DNA of 64,000 bases from positions 1,934,501 through 1,998,500 of the forward strand of contig NZ_CP162130.1 of the NCBI RefSeq assembly GCF_040833975.1, given 5' to 3'. A program made the translations under genes and the position numbers. The notes beneath the pieces were generated by a model. It did not search any database and was not told where the DNA came from. It saw only the letters and a program-made list of their open reading frames with translations. The DNA comes from Leptospira sp. WS92.C1. Its GTDB lineage: Bacteria > Spirochaetota > Leptospiria > Leptospirales > Leptospiraceae. Positions 43,699-56,453 of this stretch are shown here, one piece after another (position 1 is the stretch's first letter; every line of letters starts with the position of its first letter).

Positions 43699-45458
43699 GA
43701 GAGTCCTGCCAATTGTAAAAATATTTCTTCGGAAGCCTTTATTTCGGAAAGAAGGTTCTTTGTAAGATTTTGTATCTCTTCCTTTGATTTTGGAACGATT
43801 AAGCTCTGAAAGGAAGAATAAATTTTAATCTTCGGTTCAGTTCCGGAGGGTCGAATGGTAAGTTTTGCGTTTCCTTCCAAAATAACCTGGATCACATCCG
43901 AGGAAGGACAACCGGTAAATGCGGAATTGGAAGCGGAACCTTTTGCTACCTGTGTTTTATAATCTAAAATCCCGATGATTTTTCTTTGATGGATCGTTTT
44001 ACCCAATAGATCGGAGGTGCGCAGGGACTCGAGAGATTTTTGTATCTTTTCCTTACCGGCGCTTCCTTCGAGGGTCAGGGATTTGAGGCTTTCCTGAAAC
44101 AGTCCATACTTGAGATAGATCTCATCCATAAACTGTAAGAGATCTTTTTTGACTGTTAGAATTTCGAGCAGCAATAACGCGGAAGAAAGAGAATCCTTAT
44201 CTCTTACAAAGGAAACCGGAAGATATCCGAAGGATTCTTCTCCACCAAAAAGAAAGAAATCTGTTTTACTTTTGTCGATCTTGGCCATCACCTGAGCGAT
44301 AAACTTAAAACCGGTGAGAACATTTTTGTATTTTACTTTGTTCTTTCTCGCGATGATTTCTTGCAGATCCGTGGTCACGATCGTTTTGACAAGAACTGCT
44401 TTTTTCTTTTTTTTACCCGCTGCATAAGATTCGCAGAGATAGGCGGCCATGATCGATCCGATCTGATTTCCGTTTAACAAAACGTAATCGCCTTTCCCGT
44501 TTTTTACACCGATTCCCAAGCGATCCGCGTCTGGATCGGTTGCGATAAACGCATCCGCCTTTTTTTGAATCGCAAACTTACGGGAAAGTTCCATGGCTTC
44601 GGGCTCTTCCGGGTTCGGAAATTTTACAGTCGGAAATTCTCCATTCGGATCTTTTTGTTCCGGGACTAAAAATACGTTCTTGTATCCGAAACCGTTCAGA
44701 AGTTCTTTCATGGATTTTCCGCCGGTTCCGTGTAACGGTGAATAGACAACTTTGAGTGCGGCTCTATCCTTGGGTTTGAGAATGGAAGAAAGAATTCCCG
44801 CTTTTGAGAGTTCTTTTTTGTAGGAAGTAAAACAATCTTTGCCCGCAGGCTTTACCATCTTTTTGTAAAGTGGATCCTTAGGTGAAAGGATGGAAATTTT
44901 TTTCCAGTCAGTGATTGACTCAATTTGAGAGATGATCTTTTTATCGTCGGGTGGAACGAGTTGTCCTCCGTCCGCAAGATAAGCCTTAAATCCGTTGTAG
45001 TCGGGTGGATTGTGAGACGCGGTGATGACGACCCCGCCCGAGGCTTTGTAATAACGAATCGCATAGGAAAGAAGAGGGGTCGGGGTCACTTCTTCGAAAA
45101 TGACGACCTTGACGCCGAGATAGGCCGCGATGCCGGCTGTGACTTCGGCAAATTCTTTGGATCTTCTTCTCGAATCGTAAGCGATTACAATCGATGCTTT
45201 TTTTGTTTTTTTTGCGAGATAGCTTACAAAACCGAGGGCCGCTCGACCCACGGTGAATTCGTTCATTCGGCCGATTCCGTTTCCGAGTCTGCCTCTCATT
45301 CCCCCTGTCCCGAATTCGAGAGGAACGGAGAACGCTTCGACTTCAAGACCCGATTTTCCTTTTTTGAATTTTTGAAGTGCAAGGGCGGCTTCTTGGCGCG
45401 TTTTTTCCGGGAACGGATCTTGGGTCCAGGCAAGGATCGATGATTCTGGATGATTCAT
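43695..45458 (-). CDS. Phosphomannomutase/phosphoglucomutase (alpha-D-phosphohexomutase)
   Basis: 587 residues, of the longer PgcA-like class. The phosphoserine loop [18 protein letters not shown] places the catalytic phosphoserine at Ser148. The metal-binding [10 protein letters not shown] loop and the sugar-binding GGEESFGY motif follow, then the phosphate-binding [12 protein letters not shown]. It interconverts hexose 1- and 6-phosphates, feeding sugar-nucleotide and envelope synthesis. It heads the four-gene unit running to the CheY-like gene. Confidence 0.92.
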
Positions 45459-45518
45459 GTTATAAACGATTCCGATCAGATTTTTTCAGAGGATTCAATT
45501 CATAAAATTAGGCTTTCT

Positions 45519-45535
45519 TTAGGGTTCAACCCTAA
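45519..45535. promoter_or_regulatory. 17-bp perfect palindrome between divergent genes
   Basis: TTAGGGTT and AACCCTAA flank a single C. It sits midway in the 97-nt divergent gap between the phosphohexomutase unit and the small membrane protein gene. The short centre and symmetry suit a dimeric repressor or activator. A terminator is excluded by its position between divergent genes. Confidence 0.45.
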
Positions 45536-45555
45536 TTTTGGCCGATTCTAAAAGT

Positions 45556-45921
45556 ATGGAATCATACGAATTCAACCAGGATGAAAACAGAGAATTTTTG
45601 AGTTTGAGCAGGGTTTTAAAACTCGCGTCTCTTTCTTTTTTTAGTCTCTCCGGGGTTTCTTTTTTTTCGGCCTTTGTTGCAAACGATATCAGCAAACTCG
45701 CGTGGTATATCGTTCCGGGGGTTTTATTTTTGCTCGCAGGGATTTGGAGTTTTAGTGCGGGAATTTCTTTCAAAAAAATCACAAACACAAAAGGAGAGGA
45801 TTTGGATTTTTTAAGAATCGGTCTTCGGAGTCTGAGAATTCATTTTTGGATTCAGATTTCATTCGGATTTTTTGCAATTCTATTTCTCCTGGGAGCCGCC
45901 GTTCTTACCCTTGTATCCTGA
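45556..45921 (+). CDS. Small integral membrane protein
   Basis: 121 residues from the ATG; a TTG at 45538 would add six. Three hydrophobic segments lie near residues 24-44, 49-71 and 92-118, so the protein is probably embedded in the inner membrane. No domain recognised. Its TGA overlaps the ATG of the aminotransferase gene, so the two are translated together. Confidence 0.7.
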   Translation: MESYEFNQDENREFLSLSRVLKLASLSFFSLSGVSFFSAFVANDISKLAWYIVPGVLFLLAGIWSFSAGISFKKITNTKGEDLDFLRIGLRSLRIHFWIQISFGFFAILFLLGAAVLTLVS

Positions 45922-47036
45922 TGGAACCCGGAGAATTTTGGATCGAGGAAAGACTCGAAACACATCGAAAGAATGCACCTTGCAATTTGGGTGAGAGTGG
46001 AATTCGAAATCTGAGTTTTGGGGAATTGTTGAGTCTTTTAAAAATAAGTTTGGAAGAATTGAATTCCATTTCCCTGGAAGACGCACCCAACCGGGGAGAT
46101 CGATCTCTTCGGGAGGAAATTGCGAAGCTTTATCCGAACATCGGTGCGGACGAGGTTTTGGTGACCACCGGAACCGGAGAAGCATTGTATATTCTTTTCC
46201 ATCTTTTTTGCAAAGAAAATTCCTCCGTTTCTTACTTTGCTCCCGCGTTTCAAGCGTTGTATGAAATCCCGAAGATGTTGGGTGCCGAGTTGAATCCGAT
46301 TTTTCTTTTGGGATCCATTCGTAGGAATGAGAATTCCTTTCTTTCCAAAAATACAATTCAGGAATTGTTTCAAAGAGGAAGAGATCTTGTGATTCTCAAT
46401 CATCCTCAAAATCCGAGCGGACTTTCTTTGGATCCGGAAGGAATCCAAACGATTCGAGATTGTGCCGTATCCTTTCCCGGTTGGATTCTTTTTGATGAGC
46501 ACTATCGTTTTCTGGACTACCAAAACGATTTGAGTTGGAGCGGTGCCGGTCTCAATGAGAAAACGGTGACTACGGGATCGATTACGAAGTGTTTTGGAGT
46601 GATGGGGCTTCGAATCGGTTGGATGATCGGACCCAAGGACGTTTTGGAAAAAGCAAGATCCTTCAAAGACTACCTAACGCATACGGTTTCGCCGATCTCT
46701 GAATTTTTGACTTTGAAAATTCTGGAAAATCGAAAAAGTCTAATTCTCCCCATCAAAGAATCTATTTTGAAGAATATTCATTTTTTTGAAAGTGTTTGGA
46801 AAGAGCTACCTGGAATCGATTCGTTTGCTGCTCCCGGCGGCGGTGTGGTTTCCTTTGTAAAATTAAAAGACGAGATTGATTCATCGAAATACGCGGATGC
46901 TTTGATCGCGCAGTGCGGAGTTTTTGTTCTTCCGGGAAGAGACTTTGAGTGCGAAGGCTGGATTCGGATCGGTTTTGGGGAAACTCCTGAACGCTTTCGA
47001 GAAGGTTTGGAACGATGGAAGAGCTTGAAGTTATAA
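45921..47036 (+). CDS. Class I/II aminotransferase
   Basis: 371 residues from the ATG overlapping the upstream stop. A fold-type I PLP enzyme: VTTGTGEALYILF for the cofactor loop, LNHPQNPSGLS for the Asn motif, FDEHYRFLDY in place of the usual DE-x-Y, and TGSITKCFGVMGLRIGWM with the Schiff-base lysine. The His in DEHY and Cys after SITK are less common variants. The amino donor cannot be assigned. It is followed by a duplicated 37-bp element. Confidence 0.83.
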   Translation: MEPGEFWIEERLETHRKNAPCNLGESGIRNLSFGELLSLLKISLEELNSISLEDAPNRGDRSLREEIAKLYPNIGADEVLVTTGTGEALYILFHLFCKENSSVSYFAPAFQALYEIPKMLGAELNPIFLLGSIRRNENSFLSKNTIQELFQRGRDLVILNHPQNPSGLSLDPEGIQTIRDCAVSFPGWILFDEHYRFLDYQNDLSWSGAGLNEKTVTTGSITKCFGVMGLRIGWMIGPKDVLEKARSFKDYLTHTVSPISEFLTLKILENRKSLILPIKESILKNIHFFESVWKELPGIDSFAAPGGGVVSFVKLKDEIDSSKYADALIAQCGVFVLPGRDFECEGWIRIGFGETPERFREGLERWKSLKL

Positions 47037-47050
47037 GTATGATAGCGAGT

Positions 47051-47127
47051 CAAATCAGATTCTTTTCTAAAAACGTAGGAACTCTTACAAATCAGATTCT
47101 TTTCTAAAAACGTAGGAACTCTTACAA
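47051..47127. repeat. Tandem duplication of a 37-bp terminator-like element
   Basis: Two perfect copies (47051-47087 and 47088-47124) plus three bases of a third fill the gap between convergent genes. Each unit ends GTAGGAACTCTTA; read on the minus strand this gives an imperfect GTAAGA/TCCTAC stem followed by GTTTTT. The minus-strand gene's TAA stop (47122-47124) lies inside copy 2. Perfect identity suggests a recent duplication. As I recall, GTAGGAACTC-type words are common in Leptospira intergenic DNA; a genome count would confirm it. Confidence 0.85.
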
Positions 47128-48171
47128 CCCCTTCCACAAACGTTTTGCAAAAACTATCGGGTGGTAGGTGAAAACCGCTCTTTGAAAAAATTTTCCTTCT
47201 ACGAACTGACTTTTCAGAAGAAGTTGTTTTCCACCGACCTGAAAAAACTCAGAATTGAAGTCACCTTTGAATTCGCTCTCGATTTGAAATCGAATTTCTT
47301 TTCGGAAGATTTTAAAGACCTGCTCTTTGGAAGAACTCTTCCAAAGAAATTCATCTTGAAATAGACGGCGTTCTTTCAACCAAATCGGAAGATTTTTCCG
47401 TTCCAGTTTTGAAGGAAAAAACGTTCCCAAATAATATGATTCCGGATTTTCAAGATCCACGTTTTTGTCCGAAGTTTCTCTCAGATAACCCAAGGCATAC
47501 AGATCACAAAAGGCGAGTTCGGGCGAATAAGATTCCTCATAAAATTCCTGTTTGGAAAAAGAAGCAGCCCTGGTCGCCACAAAACGGAGCTTGATTTTTT
47601 TCGAACTACCGAAGGGAATCCAAGATACCGGAAGAGAGGATTTCCATTCTTCCCAAGAAAAAAAGTCTTCCCATAGAATCATAGAATGCAGATACAATCG
47701 ATACGGTTTCGGTGATGCCGCGCTTATAAGATCCGGAGAATTTTGATCTTCGCTGAAATCGGATTCCGCCTTTGAAAAAATTTTTTTCCAAGGTTTTTCA
47801 TTTAAAGTATGTAAGGATTTGTGCAAGAGTTTCCAGATCCGATATTTGGTTTGTTCCGGAAAACTCGAATGAAGTTTTTGTTTGATTCGAACCTTTTTCT
47901 TACCGCCTGCAAACGAAGTCATCTCGACTTCCAGATCCGAAGCAAAACGAGGAGGAATTCCGTTTTCTAAAGGAAGTTTGGTTTCATAGAGAAGATGCTG
48001 GACGTCTCTAGGATCCACGATTTGTTCTTTTGTAAATTCCGGATTGAGAATCGGGAGAATTCGGCGTTTGATTCTGATTTTTTTACTTTGAAAGAAAGGG
48101 AGAATGTTGACCCTCCAGATTTGCTCCAACCAGAGCTGAAAGTTTGTAAGGGTGAATCTGAACATCGGCAA
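47122..48171 (-). CDS. Hypothetical protein, 349 residues
   Basis: No signal peptide and no recognised domain. The protein is basic and rich in Phe, Trp, Lys and Ser, with beta-type patterns and few long helices. Its codon use is like its neighbours, and it is the only gene on this side of the rpmB promoter gap. The stop lies within the tandem repeat, so the repeat may have altered its last codons or its 3' UTR. Confidence 0.65.
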   Translation of the reverse strand: MPMFRFTLTNFQLWLEQIWRVNILPFFQSKKIRIKRRILPILNPEFTKEQIVDPRDVQHLLYETKLPLENGIPPRFASDLEVEMTSFAGGKKKVRIKQKLHSSFPEQTKYRIWKLLHKSLHTLNEKPWKKIFSKAESDFSEDQNSPDLISAASPKPYRLYLHSMILWEDFFSWEEWKSSLPVSWIPFGSSKKIKLRFVATRAASFSKQEFYEESYSPELAFCDLYALGYLRETSDKNVDLENPESYYLGTFFPSKLERKNLPIWLKERRLFQDEFLWKSSSKEQVFKIFRKEIRFQIESEFKGDFNSEFFQVGGKQLLLKSQFVEGKFFQRAVFTYHPIVFAKRLWKGL

Positions 48172-48253
48172 GGGGTCGAAGGATAGTCTTTTTGTATGCA
48201 GGAAGATTTTCCATTCAAAATCGGAACTAAACGCCAGAAAATCGGCAGAAAAG

Positions 48254-48282
48254 TTGACAAGGAAAGACGGTCATCGATTCTG
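48254..48282 (+). promoter_or_regulatory. Possible rpmB promoter
   Basis: TTGACA at 48254-48259 lies 31 nt before the rpmB ATG, with an ATTCTG/TTCTGT -10-like stretch 17-18 nt downstream. Transcription from it would leave almost no leader, and no Shine-Dalgarno is visible, so the message could be nearly leaderless. The -10 match is weak. Confidence 0.3.
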
Positions 48283-48290
48283 TCCTTACT

Positions 48291-48575
<285 letters not shown>

Positions 48576-49230
48576 TTCCGCCTTCCTCAAATGGTTCTCC
48601 CGAATCTTTTCTCTCTTAAGAAAAGAATTCGGCGAGGTCCAGACACCTCTTCATTTCCAAAAAGACTACGAACTTTCCATTGCAGTAATCCTAAGCGCTC
48701 AGTGCACGGATGAACGCGTCAATCAAGTCACTCCCGCATTATTCAAGGCCTTTCCAACCTTAGAATCCTTTGCAAATGCAAAGATTCCCGATCTCGAAAA
48801 ACTGATTTTTTCCACCGGCTTTTATCATAATAAGGCGAAGTCGATCCAAGGTTTTGCCCAAAAATTAGTAAACGACTTCGGCGGAGAACTTCCAAAAACG
48901 GTAAAGGAACTCACGACCCTTCCGGGTTTTGGTCGTAAGACCGCAAACGTGGTCCTATCCGAGGTTCACGGTCTTGTGGAAGGAATCGTAGTGGATACTC
49001 ATGTCAATCGGCTTTCCAAGGTTTTGGGTCTTACAGAAAGCAACGATCCCGTAAAAGTGGAAAAGGATCTGATGAATCTTCTTCCCAAAAAGTACTGGAG
49101 AGATATTTCATTGTACTTAATCTTCTTAGGAAGAAAGTGCTGCAAGGCGCATCGTACTTTTTGCGAAGAATGTATTTTGAAAAAGGATTGTCCTTCGTCG
49201 TCCGTTTTAAAAGGAGATTAGAAAATTCTT

Positions 49231-49653
49231 ATGGAAGTATTTATCGATCAGAAATTGGAAGGAATGGAACTCGCTACACAGCACATCGTCATGTCTCGGG
49301 ATCTCAATCAGCACGGATTTTTATTCGGAGGACAGATGCTGGCGTGGATCGACGAAGGTTGCGCGATGTATGTCATGGAAAAAATCCGATATTCGAACAT
49401 CGTAACTGTGAGTATGGCGGACGTCGTTTTTAAAAGTCCCGGGCTTTTGGGGGATATCATTCAGATCTTTTCCAAAATCGACAAAATCGGTAATAGTTCG
49501 ATCACGATCCGGAATACCTCCATCGGTAAAAGTCAAAGCCGTAAGGAACTCAAAGAAATCATCGATTGCAAGATTACGTATGTTTGTCTGGACGATCACG
49601 GGAAGCCGTTTCCGTATTTTAGAGATCATTTCGAACTTCAGGATTTAAAGTAA
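49231..49653 (+). CDS. Hotdog-fold acyl-CoA thioesterase (YciA-like)
   Basis: 140 residues with the acyl-CoA hydrolase pattern: [34 protein letters not shown] contains the catalytic Asn/Asp region and the start of the hot-dog helix. [36 protein letters not shown] forms the strands. It would hydrolyse acyl-CoA thioesters in the cytoplasm. An AAAGGAGA site precedes the ATG; nine nt separate it from nth. Confidence 0.88.
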   Translation: MEVFIDQKLEGMELATQHIVMSRDLNQHGFLFGGQMLAWIDEGCAMYVMEKIRYSNIVTVSMADVVFKSPGLLGDIIQIFSKIDKIGNSSITIRNTSIGKSQSRKELKEIIDCKITYVCLDDHGKPFPYFRDHFELQDLK

Positions 49654-49658
49654 CGTCC

Positions 49659-50108
49659 ATGGCTCTTCGTTTTCCCGTATCCGTTGAAAAGGAACAAAAA
49701 CTTCTGGAGCTAATGGATTCTCTCCAGGTGAAAGAGACGGATCTGGAGGAAAGTTTTACGAGGAGCGGAGGCAAGGGTGGGCAAAATGTAAACAAGGTTT
49801 CGACCGCGGTTCATCTCAAACACAAACCCACCGGTATCGAAATCAAATGTTCCCTTTATAGAACTCAGGGACTCAATCGTTATAAGGCGAGAGCCATTCT
49901 CTGCGAAAAGATTCAAGAGAAAATTCAAAAGTCCAGTTCCGGAGTTTCGGACGCGGATCGAAAAATCTTGAGAAACAAACAAAAAGATGCAAAACGGAAA
50001 AAGGAGAAATATTCGCGTAAAAGTCAAAATTCTCCTTTGATTCTTCCGGAAGTGGAAGAAACTTTTGAGGAAGAGATCTCGGATGGAAATCTAGGTTCAA
50101 TCGATTAG
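49659..50108 (+). CDS. GGQ-domain peptide chain release factor-like protein
   Basis: 149 residues with only the catalytic release-factor domain. [29 protein letters not shown] includes the GGQ tripeptide that hydrolyses peptidyl-tRNA. The C-terminal tail is Lys/Arg-rich ([17 protein letters not shown]), as in ribosome-rescue factors of the ArfB/ICT1 and C12orf65 groups, which use such tails to enter the empty mRNA channel. It has no codon-recognition domain. It starts five nt after the thioesterase gene. Confidence 0.87.
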   Translation: MALRFPVSVEKEQKLLELMDSLQVKETDLEESFTRSGGKGGQNVNKVSTAVHLKHKPTGIEIKCSLYRTQGLNRYKARAILCEKIQEKIQKSSSGVSDADRKILRNKQKDAKRKKEKYSRKSQNSPLILPEVEETFEEEISDGNLGSID

Positions 50109-50140
50109 AGAAAATGCGCGAACGTCAAAGCTAAAGCAAT

Positions 50141-51970
<1,830 letters not shown>

Positions 51971-52032
51971 AAACAATCTGATTTTCGTTTCGAGCCGATT
52001 GTTTCCGGAACCGTACTTGGCGGAGGGAAACT

Positions 52033-53739
52033 ATGAAACTCAGATCCGTCGTTTTCAAACTTATCTTTTTGTCGATCTTAAACGCCTGCCCCGGGAAGGG
52101 AGGTTCTGAATTTTGGATTCCGATTTCTCATCCGGGAGAATTTCGTCTTTTCTATCAACCGGCAGCATCGATCGGTTCGGAAATTTCGACTTCCGCTGCT
52201 TCTGAAAAAATAAAATCCGATCTCAGGATCCAATCGATTGACAGAGGTGTTTGTTTATCGGCAGGTATCGCACCGATTTACGGGGTTTCGCTTTGTCTCC
52301 CGGACCCGCAAAGGAGTGTCGAATCCGAATTTCAGAAGATTCTAATGTTCCGGGATGAAAATCCACGCGCAAAAATGGAGTCGATCCGATTTGATTTTTC
52401 GGAATCCGGTTCTGCAGAAATTCAACTTCGTCTCAATCGGGATCTGGCGGCGGATTTGGATGAAGAATGGCTTGTTCTTTCCGGAGATAAGGGTTTGGAC
52501 CGATTGTTAGAAAAACGTAAATTTCCGAATGAGAACTTCATTTCCATCTTTGCGGAGAATTCTATGAGCAAACCGCATTTTCCGGGAGGATTTCCACGCT
52601 TTAGCGTTTTTGCGGGACCCGGGAAAATTCAACTTCTATTTCACTCCGCAAAAATTCTTGAGGATGAAAATTCGATCGTGATAGAGATTCCGGGTAACGT
52701 GTCGATTCTTTCCGAATTCTTTTTAGAAATTCAAAAACAAAACAGCCAGGTTGCCGGTGTTTGTAAATCGGGACTTCCTTTGGTGACAGAAATTTTTGCC
52801 GGAACCGATTCCAAGATCGGACGTTTTTTGGAATTGAGCAATTTGACTTCGGAACCGATTTGCATCCAGGATCTTGCGGTTCAAACGACGACAGGGGTTG
52901 GTGTTCTTTCCAAATCGAAAGGGTTTTTGATTTCCGGCGAATCGATTTTATATACGGAAAGCGGGAGCGTCTTGCCCGGGATAGAAACCGGAAATTTTCC
53001 TTGGGGCGATCTCAAAAAAGAAGGGGAAATTGTTTTCAAGAACGGAGTCTTGAGTGCGAACATTCGAATCGATGAGCGAAGTTTTACGGAAGGCGGAAGA
53101 TTTTATTCTTCCCAAGGAGAATTTTATTCTCTTTGTAAAGGCGATTCCCCGATTTTACTTCCGGACACATTTTGTATGAATCCGGGAACGTTTAAAAAGG
53201 AAAAAATTTCTCGGAATTTTCCGAATTGCGATCTGCATCAATTTCAAATCGAAGAATTGAATCTGATCGGTTTGTTTTTCCGCGACAAGACGGATGAAAA
53301 ACAGAAGTTTATAGATTTGGAATATACTGGAAACACGATTTGCGATCCGAATTCCTTGTCTTTTGAAATCGGAGGATATGAAATTCCGATCTGGTTAAAC
53401 TCAGAGAGGATCGAACCGAATCAGATCTTAACACTTGGCAAACAGGATTTTATCCGAGAGAGAATTTTATTGTCTTCTGCGGATTTCAAGGACGCAAAAT
53501 ACGGAGACTCGATTGTTTTGAAAGATCGATTTTTACGAACCGTAAGGACTCTTTCCGATTCTTTTTTACAAACTCAGATCCTGAAAAAATCAGACGGTCT
53601 TGTTTTATCTCTTTTACAAAGAAATGGAATTTGGATTCCTCATCCGATTTTTCCTTCTTCTACGCTGGTTTTAGAACTGCAAAATTCGCACTCTATGAAT
53701 CCCGGAATCAAGACGGAAGTTCCCGATTCGTATCTTTAA
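52033..53739 (+). CDS. Lamin-tail-domain-like surface lipoprotein, N-terminal part (gene cut by an in-frame stop)
   Basis: 568 residues to the TAA. The signal ends LSILNAC, so Cys19 is the likely lipidation site. A region from about residue 245 reads as a lamin-tail-like domain (VTEIFAGTDSKIGRFLELSNLTSEPICIQDLAV ... SGESILYTES), and a second, weaker one follows near residues 415-500. The frame resumes directly after the stop with [13 protein letters not shown]...DRFLEI, the first strands of a further LTD. The TAA thus interrupts a domain boundary, which looks like a nonsense mutation in one ~1005-codon gene. A sequencing error is also possible. A GGAGG ribosome site precedes ATG 52033. Confidence 0.75.
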   Translation: MKLRSVVFKLIFLSILNACPGKGGSEFWIPISHPGEFRLFYQPAASIGSEISTSAASEKIKSDLRIQSIDRGVCLSAGIAPIYGVSLCLPDPQRSVESEFQKILMFRDENPRAKMESIRFDFSESGSAEIQLRLNRDLAADLDEEWLVLSGDKGLDRLLEKRKFPNENFISIFAENSMSKPHFPGGFPRFSVFAGPGKIQLLFHSAKILEDENSIVIEIPGNVSILSEFFLEIQKQNSQVAGVCKSGLPLVTEIFAGTDSKIGRFLELSNLTSEPICIQDLAVQTTTGVGVLSKSKGFLISGESILYTESGSVLPGIETGNFPWGDLKKEGEIVFKNGVLSANIRIDERSFTEGGRFYSSQGEFYSLCKGDSPILLPDTFCMNPGTFKKEKISRNFPNCDLHQFQIEELNLIGLFFRDKTDEKQKFIDLEYTGNTICDPNSLSFEIGGYEIPIWLNSERIEPNQILTLGKQDFIRERILLSSADFKDAKYGDSIVLKDRFLRTVRTLSDSFLQTQILKKSDGLVLSLLQRNGIWIPHPIFPSSTLVLELQNSHSMNPGIKTEVPDSYL

Positions 53740-55047
53740 GGTCGATCCGAAATTTCGGAAGTTTCCTGGATGGGATCGTATGAGGGAAATACTTCGATCG
53801 TCGAAGATCGTTTTCTGGAGATTGATTCTTGGTCGGAAACGGTTCGAATTTTGGAGATCGATTCCGGAACGAAACACTATCTCTATCTGGTTTCTTTGCA
53901 AAAAGGAAAGAATGTTTTTTCCACCGCTTCTCTGATTTGTTTTCCTAAAGTAAAATCCTGGTTGGTTCCCGAATTAGGTCTGGGCAGCTCCGGAAGGATT
54001 CGAATTCTTTCTCCGGAAAACCATTCGGTTTTAGACGAACTGACCTGGGATTCGCATGCGGGTCCGGGTTTCAATTCCTCATCGCAAAAAGTGAGGAGAT
54101 CTGCGTCGTTGGTCTCTACCTTGTCCGGAAAAAAGCTTTGGAAAAATAGCGCTCTTTCCAACGAATCGGAGCGAAAATCGAGCTGTTTCGGAACGGAGGC
54201 AAGTCCCGGTTTTGAGAATCGGGTGTTTCCATTTTTGTATAAGGAGGTTTCGGATTCCGGATCGGCGATTTGGAATCCTTGGTTGAGTTGGAATTTTGAT
54301 CCGAGTCTACAAACTTCGGAGTCGATCCAAGTTTTTACAACTCAACCCGCGTTTTCCCAAAGCATAGTCGCACAACCATTTTTGAATGGTTGGACTGACG
54401 TTCGAGACGGGCTTTTCGCTTTCTTAAATCTCGGAAAGGAAAGCCTAACGTATTTGATTCCAGTACACGGAGAAGGTTTGGTCGCGATTCCCGGTGCCGT
54501 CGGAATCTTGATCTCTGCGGTTTATCCGAACCCGACTCTATCGTCGAACGAATGGTTCGCTGTCTGCAATCGAGGAACCGATTTCGTGGACATGCAATCC
54601 TTTGAAATTCGAGACGCTTCGGCTTCCGATCGATTGGTGGAATACTCTTTCCGATTTGGAACGATCCGACCCGCAGGTTGGGATTTTTTCAATCCGGATT
54701 TGTATGGTTGGAGTTTTTCGGATCGTATTCTCAATCCGGGAGAATGCGGTTATATTCTTTCTCCCAATTTTAAAAACGAATCGCTTCCGTTTCATACCGC
54801 GCAATTCCGTAAAATCTATACGATCGATAAAACATCTACGATCGGAAACGGAATTTCCAAAAACGAAGGTTTGGATCTTTTTCAGGAAATACAAGGTTCT
54901 TTCATTCATGTCCATAGTTACGGAAATCAATATTCTTCTCATCCGTTTTCGATCAATGCGGAAACCGGGGATGTCATTCTCCTCAAAGAAAATCGCGCGG
55001 GAGATAGCGAAACGGATTATGAAATTAAAAAGAAGGACTCTTTATGA
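53740..55047 (+). pseudogene. Downstream part of the interrupted LTD lipoprotein gene
   Basis: The frame is identical to that of the upstream part and open from 53740. The first ATG (53770) would give 425 residues but starts inside the first LTD strand and has no signal peptide, so the product could not be exported. GGAAG eight nt before the ATG would permit reinitiation. A clear LTD lies near residues 235-335 of the 425 ([35 protein letters not shown] ... [12 protein letters not shown]). The end overlaps the next gene by ATGA, so the operon structure is intact. Confidence 0.65.
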
Positions 55048-56453
55048 AAAAGATCGGGATCCTTTTTCTAATGATGACTACTTCCTCCGTCTTCGCTTCC
55101 GCGACGAATTCGGGTTGGACCCAGGTTTCCTGGATGGGATGGGGATTGGCGTCAAAGTATAAAAATCAAAATTCCGAGACAGACAAAGAGATCTCTGGAA
55201 ATCGGGAAATGCGACTCAATTCATCTTTATTTCATAGCTCAGCGGATTATACAATTCATTCCACACATTGGAACCTAAAGATTCAGGCGGATCTTTTTGC
55301 CTCTTCGGGATCAAAACTGACTTTTTATGCAGGAAAAAATTTATACATTGAAACTCGGTATGCGGGAATTTCTTTCGCGTTAGGCAGAATCGAGGAGGAT
55401 ACAAAACGTTTTTCCTTTCGGGACTGGATCGATGGAACGGATGGAGTCGTGATTCGTTCCGATTTTGGAGACAAAGGAAGAATTCGTGTGGATCTGTTCG
55501 ATTTTTATACGGGTTATTCACTGTTTGAAAAGGACGGTTTTAAGAATTCGATTCTGAATACGAAACAAAATCATTTTGATACAAAGACCGAGATCGGAGA
55601 TTTCAAATCGAATCCGAACGAATTTAGAAACCGATACCGGGGAGGGATTGTCTATCACTTTGATTCTGAATTTTTTGAAGCCGCTTTGAAGTTTCAATAT
55701 CTCAACTTTCAAAACTGGGGAAGATACGCAAATGATTTAGGAATTGAGAATGTATCTTCCGGAGACAAGGACTATATCACTCATTCCACTCTAGAACTCA
55801 ATGGGAAATGGTCCTGGTTTCGGTGTTTTTTTTCCGGAATTCTCGCCCGAGGACAAGATAAGACGAATTGGAATCAAAATCGTAGCGCCAGCGCGATTCC
55901 GATCAGTGGAGAAGCAGTTTTGGTTTCCTTAGGGATTTCCGCGCGCGGTTGGAGTTTGGACGGATTCGCTTTTTTACCGGATCGGGATAGACGAAACGAA
56001 CAGGGTGAAATCTTGGAACTTGGATTTATCGGGATCGGAACCGCTCCTTCTCCCGTGCTGACCACCACTCAGAGTTTGGATTTTTATCCTTCCGCGTGGA
56101 TCACAGACAGGGGATTGGAAAAACAATTTTCTCTTCAGAGTGGAAAACGACAGTCGGCTTGGACCGGATTGAATCTTGAATATAAAGAAACGGTTCAACG
56201 ATTTCGATTTTATTTTGCTTCCTATTTTTATCTTTCGGAATCGGGAAACAGCGGTTCGCTTACCATGTCAAAGGATAGCTTTCAAAAGGGGTATTTTAGA
56301 GAGATTTTATTTCAATATTTAACTTATCTTCCTTCAGAAGATGAACGTTTTTCATTCTCCTTTCTCAAAGTATCTTTAGGAAGTTGGATGAGCGATCCTT
56401 CTTTTGGACAAAGGGAAGTTTTTTTTCAGATTCAATCGGGAATCGTTTTATGA
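55044..56453 (+). CDS. Predicted outer-membrane beta-barrel protein
   Basis: 469 residues with a signal peptide cleaved near VFASA/TNSG. The mature chain alternates polar and hydrophobic residues in many short strands, ends with an aromatic-rich segment ([14 protein letters not shown]), and lacks cytoplasmic features, all suiting a porin-like barrel. No family is recognised. ATGA overlaps join it to the LTD gene before and the PLD gene after, so the three products probably act together at the cell surface. Confidence 0.7.
   Translation: MKKIGILFLMMTTSSVFASATNSGWTQVSWMGWGLASKYKNQNSETDKEISGNREMRLNSSLFHSSADYTIHSTHWNLKIQADLFASSGSKLTFYAGKNLYIETRYAGISFALGRIEEDTKRFSFRDWIDGTDGVVIRSDFGDKGRIRVDLFDFYTGYSLFEKDGFKNSILNTKQNHFDTKTEIGDFKSNPNEFRNRYRGGIVYHFDSEFFEAALKFQYLNFQNWGRYANDLGIENVSSGDKDYITHSTLELNGKWSWFRCFFSGILARGQDKTNWNQNRSASAIPISGEAVLVSLGISARGWSLDGFAFLPDRDRRNEQGEILELGFIGIGTAPSPVLTTTQSLDFYPSAWITDRGLEKQFSLQSGKRQSAWTGLNLEYKETVQRFRFYFASYFYLSESGNSGSLTMSKDSFQKGYFREILFQYLTYLPSEDERFSFSFLKVSLGSWMSDPSFGQREVFFQIQSGIVL

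Noticed and set aside
46038..46523. 161-codon minus-strand frame
   Set aside because: Antisense to the aminotransferase at 45921-47036 with a biased composition.
54602..55162. 186-codon plus-strand frame overlapping the LTD and barrel genes
   Set aside because: Alternative frame to two coupled genes; Arg/Ile-rich translation and no ribosome site.
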